Shown here: in pieces, positions 22,480-31,700 of the stretch | Layout: every line of letters begins with the position of its first letter | How positions within the stretch are numbered: the stretch's first letter is position 1 | Assembly (NCBI GenBank): GCA_905221605.1 | Contig: CAJNDS010002717.1 | Location: 237,501 to 301,500, forward strand | Source: Symbiodinium natans | Taxonomy: Eukaryota > Sar > Dinophyceae > Suessiales > Symbiodiniaceae | Length of the DNA stretch: 64,000 bases | Direction of reading: 5' to 3' | Translations under genes and position numbers: made by a program | Notes under the pieces: model-generated | Databases searched by the model: none | What the model was told of the DNA's origin: nothing | What the model saw: the letters and a program-made list of their open reading frames with translations, nothing else

Positions 22480-23476
22480 TTAAGCCTCAAGGTCTTCGAT
22501 TGAGGCGAAACACCAGTCCCCGCTGCAGTTAACCCCATTGACTGTCATGGGGAGGCACAGGTTCAGCGAGGGACTAGGGATGATGACCCCTTGACGGACC
22601 AAAGTCCCAAGAACCTCCTTCCCCCCCTCTGTGGCAAGGAGGCGCTGCCTGAAGGCGATGGCGAGTTGGCGAGGGCTAGCATGGTCCGTGAGGACGATGC
22701 CTCTGGCCCAGGACGCCACCTCGGGGGTGGCGGTTTCGATCCATCCCCACCATGAGGCAATGCGCATGCGTTGGGGAAAACCAAGCGGGGCATCTTGGAA
22801 TGCCCAACCCCCACAATCTAGGGCCATGATCTCTGCGGGCCCTTGATCGGGCCCGTCTGGGTTGGGGGGACGCACCCCCCAATTCTTTTTGTTCAGGTCC
22901 CTGACCCATATGCCGGCAGCCACTAGGGCTGTTAGGACCATGAACATGTGCAAGACCTGGAGGTTGGTAGGCTGATCTGGCAACAGCGTGAGACGCTCAA
23001 CCTCCAAAACCTCAATCTCCAAAGTCTTAAAGCCGCGGATAGTGAGTTGCCCCGTCCCCACCATCCTGGTTTGAGTGGCACACAAGCCTGGGAGCCGTTG
23101 CCCAATCGCTTTTTCAAGCCCATGGTGGCTTGGCTCTGCTTTGAGAGCAATTTTCCACACCTTGCCGTCTGAGGTTGGCGAGGTGTACACTGCTCGCGTT
23201 CCCCCTATGCCCAGGAGGCTGGAACCCTTGAAGGTTGGGAAACAATCCAACCACAAGGTTGGGCCGAGGTTAGACAGCCAGAAGTCGCGGTTGTTGCTGC
23301 GGCGAACCCGGTCAACCGTGAGGTGGAGGCTGTCTGCTTGGAGAGGCCAAGGTGGCAGAGGCGCCGCCTCGCCAGACGACTCGCTGGAGTGGGAGCTTGA
23401 TCCTCGGTTGTCTCCTGTTTGACTGGCATTGGGTCGGTGTCTGCCTTTCCCCCCTCGGCAGGTGGGGTTGGGCCTG
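22480..23476 (-). CDS. LINE ORF3, kinase-like domain (intact in this copy)
   Basis: The frame is open from just after a TGA at about 23477 to the stop at 22480. Before the domain it reads DSLHLTVDRVRRSNNRDFWL. The domain follows: LLGIGGTRAVYTS (glycine-rich loop), GKVWKIALKAE (lysine like the VAIK lysine), LEIEVLEVERLTLL, hydrophobic helix VLHMFMVLTALVAAGIW, VRDLNKKNWG (like HRDxxxxN), IMALDCGGWAF (aspartate like DFG). This order and spacing match a protein-kinase or small-molecule kinase fold; the assignment is inferred from motifs. The C-terminus reads NGVNCSGDWCFASIEDLEA. It lies downstream of ORF2 in the same orientation. A kinase-like frame in a LINE is unusual. Confidence 0.6.
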
Positions 23477-23920
23477 GCTCAGGTTGGTGCCTCGGTGGGT
23501 CAGGTGAGGCTCTGCGAAGCTCCGTCGAGTGCGAAGACTGCGAGGGGGATTCCGCAGCTGGTGATTCTGCGTCGTTCCCCTCTTGGCGCGGTGTTCGACT
23601 GCGGCTTGTTGAGGGACTTCGTTCGGCTGCGGCTCGAAGTCTGAGGGGGGAGGCGTGGGTGGCCTGGCGTGGCCCCCTTCCGGCGCCGGGTGTGGGCCTG
23701 ATTGGGCGTTCTTGCCTTGCCCCTTGGGAGGTGGCCACAAACCCAGCAGCTTAAGGCGATCCCTATCTTTCTTGGAAGGTCGCTTGAAGGGGAGCTCGCC
23801 TTTGCCTCCAGGAGGATGGCCCCCTTTGTCTGCTCCGGGAGGTTGGTACCCCCCCCCTTTGCCTTTGCCTTTGCCTTGAGGAGGCTGCGCCCCCTTTCCT
23901 TTGCCCTGGCCCCATCCCAT
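23312..23920 (-). pseudogene. LINE ORF3, N-terminal Gly/Lys/Pro-rich part, frameshifted from the kinase-like part
   Basis: ATG at 23920 begins MGWGQGKGKGAQPPQGKGKG and continues through FKRPSKKDRDRLKLLGLWPP and HARPPTPPPSDFEPQPNE. The protein-like frame then appears to move (around 23560-23600) to one reading SPSTSRSRTPRQEGNDAESP and PVKQETTEDQAPTP, and again (around 23400) to the kinase-like frame. At least two frameshifts therefore separate N- and C-terminal parts in this copy. The GKGKG region resembles RNA-binding low-complexity tails of dinoflagellate retroelement proteins. Confidence 0.55.
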
Positions 23921-24124
23921 ACCTACAGGTTCTGAGGTAGCTAAACTGCCCTAGGGCTGCAACCTGTGTCGGAGACCAGCGGCTGCGGTATGGGGAGTTT
24001 GCTCACTTCGGGAGGTGAGGGCTGGGCTTGTGGAAACCGGGCAGGTGCAAAGGTACTGAAAGGGTAATTTTGAAACAAGACAAAAGCAACATGCTGATTT
24101 CACATTGTTCCATCCCGGTATTTG

Positions 24125-24804
24125 CTATCCCTTTCTTGGGCCCCCAAAAAAGGTGGCAACCGACGGCGTTCCCTGGGCTGCTCTATTGAGTTTAAGGGCA
24201 TTTGTTGGGGGCCGCTTGTTCGGGGCGTGTAGGCAGGGTCTTTCAAGGGGGCCATGGGTTACCCCCCCCACACTTTGAGTGCTACTGCATTTCGTGCAAA
24301 CCCATCGGTGCCCTTCGTTCACCATTACGTGAGACGCGTGCCACGTCCTTGTTGGGGAGGGAACGCTGTCCGGATGACCCTTGCAGTGGTTATGGATCTT
24401 CCGGTTGAAGGTGTCTTTGGTGTCAACTTGTTGAATCCACAAACCGCAATTTTCACATTTGATTTGCAAATTGTTAACGGTGTCCCGGGTGACTGCAAAG
24501 GTGTGACCTTTAGTGTCAAGGGTGCCTTGCACCAAGCCTGTCAAAATTTGCTTTTTGTTAAGGCTCCCTGTTCCTTCGGGCCGTGCCGTTGTAACGTCAC
24601 CCCTTGGGGTGCCCTCCGCTGGATTCAAGGCGGTGGGATCCTGGCCTGTGGAGGCTTGTTTGCCCCGCGGAGTTTTCCGGCGTTTCTCCCAGCGGTTTTT
24701 GGAGAAGGCGGATTGGTTTGAGGAGGAGCTGCTGGAGGGAGGATTGGCAGGCTCTTCCTGGGGTTGGTCTTTAGGGAAGATCACCTGAGGGCCATCTTTC
24801 TTTC
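24125..24804 (-). pseudogene. C-terminal fragment of LINE ORF2
   Basis: About 225 residues matching the last part of the full-length ORF2: FPKDQPQEEPANPPSSSSSS, GSLNKKQILTGLVQGTLD, IKCENCGLWIQQVDTKDTF, WVCTKCSSTQSVGG, ending SVATFFGGPRKG. It begins at the truncation junction (24804). CxxC pairs suggest a zinc-binding nucleic-acid domain. It has no start of its own and is not expected to be functional alone. Confidence 0.85.
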
Positions 24805-24850
24805 AGGTGAATTTTTCTTCTGCAAGCGACTGCACGCGCGGCCAAAGGCC
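24805..24850 (-). mobile_element. Nested block 3: 46-bp element consisting of a tail only
   Basis: Between two junction motifs lie only GGCCTTTGGCC GCGCGTGCAGTCGCTTGCAG and the GAAGAAAAATTCACC tail. It looks like an extreme 5'-truncated insertion: just the 3' hairpin and tail of an element. Confidence 0.6.
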
Positions 24851-27068
24851 AGGTGAATTTTTCTTCGTCACACGGCGGGTAGCAGTTTGTGAAACGGGGG
24901 CCTGTGCCCCGGGGTCAGAACTGAGCTACTGCTAAAGCTGCGGTCCTAACATCTGACGTGTACAGCACTGTAGGCCGTACCAGTATGGTCCTACTGCAGG
25001 GACGAGCGACAGAAGTCAAGCTGCGGTCCCTAGGGCCACTTATGGGCCCTCAGTTAACCTCCAACTGAGGGCTGCTCAAGCTAAAGCGATCAGGGAGATG
25101 CGCTGAACCATACCTCCCAAGCTGGGAGGGGCACCGCACAGAGGGTGCTGGGCCCATTAACCCCGGGCCGGGGGAGTGTCACCACAGGGACGCAGGAGGG
25201 AGCAGGCACCCCGTTCGCAGCAGCGCACACGGGGTGCCTCCCTGTGGAGTGGGATAATGCCGGAGAAAGGTACAGGGAAAGGTGGAGGGCCAGTAAGCTC
25301 CCCCTCCACTTGTACTTTGGCGCGGGGGCCACGACCTTGCCCTCGACGCGCACGGTCCTACCGAAAGGCCGGGGACCCCTGCGGTGCTTCTGTGGGGTCT
25401 TCAGGTGGCGGACGGTCGCCCCAGCAACCGGGGGAAGCCGGACCAAAGGGCAGGACCATGCTAGGCGCAGGCAAATACGCTATGGGAAACCAAGTGCAGG
25501 GAACGGCACTCGCAAACTAACAAACCAACAAACCCTGCAGCTGCCCCCGACACCAGGGAGTCGTCGAGGCGAGCCACTGCTGGACCGAGCTGTAGCCAGC
25601 CCGATGCCCCCTTGCCCCAACACGGGGGGGCCCAAGCAACACAGAAACGGGCCAAGTAAAAGCTACCTCTGCTGGACAAACACGGGCAGCACACGAAATA
25701 CCCCCCAACACAAAATGCTCCTCAAATCGGCGGTAAGGCACACCAGCCGTTGGGTGATGGCGAACTGGCAAAATTGCAGTGCAGAGGATTTTGGCTTTCT
25801 CGCTCTTACTAACCAAACCTCCAAAGCAACCCGGCAAGCGTTCACTCTCTTACTAACCTGCACGGGCAGCAAGCACGAAACTGTACAGCGCTTCCGAAAG
25901 AAAGACGCAAAACGGCTCAACTTCAGGCCATCTTAACCCAACCTAAATAAAAGCAGGAGTGGCATCATGCCACATGTACTTGGTTGCAAAGCCAAGGAGG
26001 CTGTACTAATGTTGCGAAAAGCCTTGGAGGCTGTACTGGGAAACCCTGGAACTGGAAATGGCAGAACCTCCAGCTGAGGGCGGCAGAGGGACCTGAGCGA
26101 CTGCTCTGCCTACAAAATGACCGGAACCTCCAACGGAGGAGAAGAGAGGGCGCACAACCTCCCCCTATTGGGGCCGGTAAGCAAGAGAGGGCAAAACCAC
26201 AAACCTCTTGGCAGGAAATCGCAAGTGAGAGGAGTTCCAAAAAACCTGCAAGGTGCCAAGCGAGCAACAAGCAACCTGGCAGGCCTGCCTGTGCAACTGT
26301 CTGCGCGGCAGTACTGTACAAAACCAACCTCCTCTTATCTCCAACTCACAGCAAGCCGGACTGAACCTAGGAAACCTGCAGCAGGGGTCCGGGGGTAGTC
26401 ATGCTCCTGTCACCTGTCCAGACAGTGATGGTTTGGAGAAAAGTGAACAAAACCCGTCCACACGATTGCCATGCCCGGTCCGAGACATGGACAACCATGT
26501 TTAATGTAGCGAAAAACACCACACCGGGGAACTTAACGCAACTCAAACCAACCCACACCAAGTGTCCAAGAAGGACCGGCCAGGGAATGCTGCGCTCTGG
26601 GCGGTTGACGTGTATGCCGGGCGGTAGGGTGGTTTGAGCACGGTGGTAATGCAAACATAGGGACCCACGTCCTTATGGCAGGCACCAGATGTGCCGATGG
26701 TAAGGGCCGCTCTGCTCAGGTCGTAGTGGATGCTCAAGTGGGACTCATGGCAGCACGTTTTGCCCAGGACAACGTGTACATCTGCGGGAGTCGTTTCGGT
26801 GTAGGCAACAACCTCGTTTGAGGGCATCCAAGCCCAGGAACCCCTAAGAGGGGAGGACACCAGGGGCCTGCTTGAACACACCTCAGGTGAGGAAGGAAAC
26901 CTCAACCTTCACACCGGAAGGGAAGAGGGTTCATCTTGCCATGGCGCTGCTACAAAGCTGGGGTTGAGGAAAATGAGCCTGTTTCCCCCAAACGCAAGTT
27001 GGGCCTGGAGCCTGATTGACAGCTACCGCCAGCTACCTGCGCAGGACACCGTCCTTGAGCCTTGAGCC
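24851..27068 (-). mobile_element. Nested block 2: leader-bearing, largely non-coding LINE relative
   Basis: The minus strand starts with GGCTCAAG then GCTCAAG (27068-27054). A 5' region follows that resembles the 5' untranslated region of the full-length LINE (AGGCCCAA, TTTGGGGGAAACAGGCTC). The block ends at the 24851 motif. I see no convincing protein across 2.2 kb; frames at 25145-25936 and 25090-25446 lack recognisable motifs. Probably a decayed or non-autonomous member. Confidence 0.6.
27054..27068 (-). other. Double relict spliced leader
   Basis: GGCTCAAG immediately followed by GCTCAAG on the minus strand, next to the junction motif. Two leader ends in a row are the known signature of an RNA that was trans-spliced, reverse-transcribed, re-expressed and trans-spliced again. 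Confidence 0.65.
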
Positions 27069-27607
27069 AGGTGAATTTTTCTTCTCGGAGCGCGAGGCGC
27101 GGCCGCCGAAACGGCAATTCCTAAACCGTCCTTGGGTTTCCCACCTTTGGTGGAGGAGCCTGAAACTTCTACCACGACTTACTCCTCACTTTGGAGGGTT
27201 TGTTCAGGACCTCTTTGGGACGTTGCTCTACGAGCCCTTCAAGAGGTGCCCTGCTTTCTCCCCCTAAAGGGTGGGTAAGTGTGGTGGCGTTTGCCGTGTA
27301 GGCCCATACTCCCCAAGGTGGGTGAGTGAAGACACAGGCAGAGGCCATTCCGGGCCGGTTTGGGGCAACCCTGCCGGGAAGGTGTGCAAACACCACTACA
27401 GAGTGGACGAGGGCCTAAAGAAGGCTGTCGCTACCCTACTCCTCTCTTTGGAGGGTGAACAGGACTACAGAGGACTGTACAGGTACAGGCCCTGCAAGAG
27501 GTGCCCCGCTCCCCCCCTTTTCGGGTGGGTAGGTGTAGCGGTGGGTGCGGCGTAGGCCCCCGCTAGTGGTGTGCATAGGTGGGGTCTAGCCCCCCTTCCC
27601 GGTGGGT

Positions 27608-28546
27608 TTACGCCTCAAGGTCTTCAATTGAGGCGAAGCACCAATCCCCGCTGCGGTTGACTCCATTGATCGTCATGGGGAGGCACAGGTTCAGCGAGGG
27701 ACTAGGGATGATGACCCCTTGACGGACCAAAGTCCCAAGAACCTCCTTCCCCCCCTCCGTGGCAAGGAGGCGCTGCCTGAAGGCGATGGCGAGTCGCCGC
27801 GGGCAAGCATGGTCCGTGAGGACGATGCCTCTTGCCCATGACGCCACCTCAGGGGTGGCGGTTTCGATCCATCCCCACCATGAGGCAATGCGTATGCGTT
27901 GGGGAAAACCAAGCGGGGCATCTTGGAATGCCCAACCCCCACAATCTAGGGCCACGATTTCTGCGGGCCCTTGATCGGGCCCGTGTGGATTGGGGGGACG
28001 CGCCCCCCAATTCTTTTTGTTCAGGTCCCTGACCCATATGCCGGCAGCCACGAGGGCTGTCAGGACCATGAACATGTGCAAGACCTGGAGGTTGGTAGGC
28101 TGGTCTGGCAGCAGCGTGAGACGCTCAACCTCCAAAACCTCAATTTCCAAGGTCTTGAAGTCTCGGATGGTGAGTTGTCCCGTCCCCACCATCCTGGTTT
28201 GAGTGGCACATAAACCGTTGCCCAATTGCTTGTTCAAGCCCATGGTGGCTTGGCTCTGCTTTGAGAGCAATCTTCCACACCTTGCCGTCTGAGGTGGGCG
28301 AGGTGTACACTGCTCGCGTTCCCCCTATGCCCAGGAGGTTGGAGCCCTTGAAGGTTGGGAAACAATCCAACCACAAGGTTGGCGATCCCTGTCTTTCTTG
28401 GAAGGTCTCTTGAAGGGGATCTCGCCTTTGCCTCCAGGAAGATGGCCCCCTTTGCCTGCTCCGGGAGGCTGGTACCCCCCCCCTTTGCCTTTGCCTTTGC
28501 CTTGAGGAGGCTGCGCCCCCTTTCCTTTGCCCTGGCCCCATCCCAT
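27608..28546 (-). pseudogene. LINE ORF3 in the full-length copy, broken kinase-like protein
   Basis: ATG at 28546 gives the same MGWGQGKGKGAQ start as the sister copy, but about 370 bp are missing after KKDRDR. This joins the N-terminus to PCGWIVSQPSR in the wrong frame. The glycine loop and WKIAL lysine (about 28255-28360) are then separated from the rest by an about 8-bp deletion at 28208-28216 (MCHSNQ reading). The VRDLNKKNWG and ALDCGGWAF motifs are retained at about 27950-28010. ORF3 is dead here although ORF1 and ORF2 are intact. Confidence 0.75.
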
Positions 28547-28743
28547 ATCTACAGGTTCTAAGGTAGCTCAACTGCCCTAGGGCTGTATGTCTGAGACCAG
28601 CGGCTGCGGTGTGGGGACATTGCTCACTTCGGGAGGTGAGGACTGAGCAAGTGGAAAACGGGCAAGAGCAAAGGTACCAAAAGGGTAATTTTAATACAAG
28701 ACACAACAACATGCTGAATCACATTGTTCTATCCTGGTATTTG

Positions 28744-31700
28744 CTATCCTTTTCGTGGGCCCCCAAAAAAGGTGGCAACCGACGGCGTTCCCTGGGCTGC
28801 TCTACTGAGTTTAAGGGCATGTGTTGGGGGCCTCTTGTTTGGGGCGTGTAGGCAGGGTCTTTCAAGAGGGCCATGGGTTACCCCCCCCACACTTTGAGTG
28901 CTACTGCATTTTGTGCACACCCATCGGTTCCCTTCATTCGCCATAACGTGAGACGCGTGCCACGTCCATGTCGGGGAGGGAACGCTGTCCGGATGACCCT
29001 TGCAGTGGTTATGGGTCTTTCGGTTGAATGTGTCTTTGGTGTCAACTTGTTGAATCCACAAACCGCAGTTTTCACATTTGATTTGCAAATTGTTAACGGT
29101 GTCCCGGGTGATTGCAAAGGTGTGACCTTTAGCGTCGAGGGTGCCTTGTACCAAGCCTGTCAAAATTTGCTTTTTGTTAAGGCTCCCCGTTCCTTCGGGC
29201 CGTGCCGTTGCAACGTCACCCTTTGGGGTGCCTTCCTCCGGATTCAAGGCACTGGGATCCTGGCCTGTGGAGGCTTGTTTGCCCCGCGGAGTTTTCCGGC
29301 GTTTTTCCCATCGGTTTTTGGAAAAGGTGGATTGGTTTGAGGAGGAGCTGCTGGAGGGAGGATTGGCCGGCTCTTCCTGGGGTTGGTCTTTAGGGAATAC
29401 TACTTGCGGGCCATCCTTCTTTCCTCCCTCAAACAAGGAGAGGAGCCTGCGTCCTAAAAAACCGGCAACATCGGTAGCCAATTTGTCATTTTTTTCCAGC
29501 CTTTCTGCACGTTCAGTGCTGTAGAGGGCTTTGGCGTGTCTGGACACCAATGCATCAACCTCAGCATTGATGTTGCGCCGCCATTCTTGTCCTTCCCCCA
29601 TTTTTGCCTTAAATTCCTCACATCCTAAATGGGATGGAACCCAGGTAAGGCGAAGCTCATGGGTGGGCGCAGTACCAAAAATGTCTTGGTGTCCTCCTCC
29701 CCCCGTTGGGCCCCTTCTGGCACGCGCAACGGCCCCTTTGCAATCACTGGTTACGTCTGTCCCCTCTGGAAGGAGAAGGGCCGCTTGTTGGATGGCCTTA
29801 GCCTCCCCACGGTAGACTGATTGCTCATTGCCAAGAAGACCAGCAATGGACCCAATTTGCTTGGGCGTGTCACCACACCATTCATAGACTATCAACCCCC
29901 ACACCACGTTTTGAAGCCGATGGTCAGTGGTGGGGCCACCACTGGCGTCAGTAGCTGCGAAAGCGCCTTGAGGGATTTGGTCTGGATTGCGAAGGACTCC
30001 CTGGACCTCCAGAATGGAATCTCTGGAGGGCATTTCCCTGGGAAGGTTGGGCATGAGTCCAAAATTCCAAAGACAGTCGGTGGATTGATGTTCCGGGTAA
30101 TCTTCCCACCATCTAGGCGGCTGTTCACCATGCTTTTTCCACCATTTGCATTCCCAGAGTACATGCTTCTTGGTGGCTGGTTGGTTGCACAGGGAACACG
30201 TGGCTGTTGGAGACGCCTTGACGGCGCCTTGCCACAACGCTTGAAGTGCCGCCTTTTCCTGCTTGTTGGCTTGCTTGAGGAGCCGTCTGGGGGTTGTCCA
30301 GTCCGGTCCTGTCTCTAATCCTTTGCCACCATCCAGTTGAGCGATGCGGTGATGTCGCCTTTTGTCAATTAGATGTTTTAGCTGGAAGAGAAGTGTATGG
30401 AAATCAGGTCCTTGACGGATGTCAAGAATTGTGCCTTCAACGCGCCACTTGCTGAGGCTGACAGCCTCCCACCCCAACTCTTGAAGGTAGCACCAGGCGG
30501 CTCCAAGCGGCCCAGCCGCCCTTTTCCAGGGATGTTCAGCTTCGCTCAGCCATTGCCCGAGTTTGTCCCAGCTCTGGTGCAATCTGCCAACGTCCCTGTC
30601 GGGCCAGCTGAGAAGAAGCCGCCGTACCGCCTTGAAATGCTGTGACATGATGGTGTAGGCTGGGTCTACAACTTTGTTCGAGTGGAACTCAAGGGCTGAG
30701 TCGGTGCTGGCAAGCGTGGGTCGGCCCAAGGCCGCAGCAAGCAAACTTCTGAACCATTTGCGCCGTTTAGGCGCTACCCCAACCCCTTCATGCCCATACA
30801 AGGCGGAGGAACGGATGGAGCCGTTGAAGAGTCTAACCCGGATGCTAGTGCTTTTGACTTGCAGCTTGGTCAATTTCCTGGCACGTTGCCCCCCTTTAGC
30901 GTGTCTGCCTTTGGCCACTGTGATTCGCCTCCGCTGTCCCGCGGCATAATCCAGACCAAGGTCTTTGCCTAAGGTTTTGATGGGAGGTTCATGTTCTCCG
31001 ATCAAGGATTGCAGTTCTCTGGCAGAAGCCTTGTTTGAGCAAATGAAAGTCGTTTTAGTGGTGCTGACCATCAGGCCCTGATTCTCGAGGTCAGCTTTTA
31101 GCTCCTTGTAGCACTTGATGGCCTGAGCAGCGACTGTCGGCGCATGAGAATCGACAAAATCTGCTGAGCAGTCGTCAACCCACAAATCGATGTGGTGTAC
31201 AGGGGAAGCAGAGTGCATCTTCGAGATCGGATCATGGAGCACCACTCTGGAAAGAGCAGGTGCAAGCGGGCAACCTGCTATGAGACCTCTGGCCGCTCGG
31301 ATGGGGCGAGACAGACTCCCCTGCGCTTCTATGTATCGGCTGCCTGAGTAAAGGCTTAACGCTCTCTCAAGTAGAAGCGGGGGAAAGGAGTGTCTGACAC
31401 CCTGGGCGAGGAGCTGCCAATGAGGGACAGTCTCATAGAAGGATGTTAGATCTAGGAGAAGTGTAATGGTGTGACGCTTCTCTCTTTTGTTAGTTTCAGC
31501 CCTGATTAGGCGGCGGAGGGCTGTGTCGAGGGAGCTGTTCCCTGCCTTAGCCTGATTCCAGGGGGAGGTAGGGTTGTAACTGTTCTCCCACTCTGTGATA
31601 AGATGCCATCTCGCCTTGCAAAATATCCTGTGCAGGACATGGGTTAACCCAATGGGCCTTTCGGATGTTTCATTTTTGGGGAGCATGGCATACTGTGTGA

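Larger units (their letters stand above)
21939..24804 (-). mobile_element. Nested block 4: 5'-truncated sister copy of the full-length LINE
   Basis: From 24804 the minus strand matches the full-length LINE from within ORF2 (equivalent to about 29420) through ORF3 to the shared 3' end at 21939. The copies diverge by a few percent plus indels. Loss of the 5' part is the usual outcome of target-primed reverse transcription. Both copies end at exactly CTCCGAGAAGAAAAATTCAC then CTG, which defines the family's 3' terminus. Confidence 0.85.

Noticed and set aside
25145-25936. 263-codon plus-strand frame in nested block 2
   Set aside because: Antisense to the surrounding elements, no motifs, Arg/Gly/Thr-biased composition; likely chance in GC-rich sequence.
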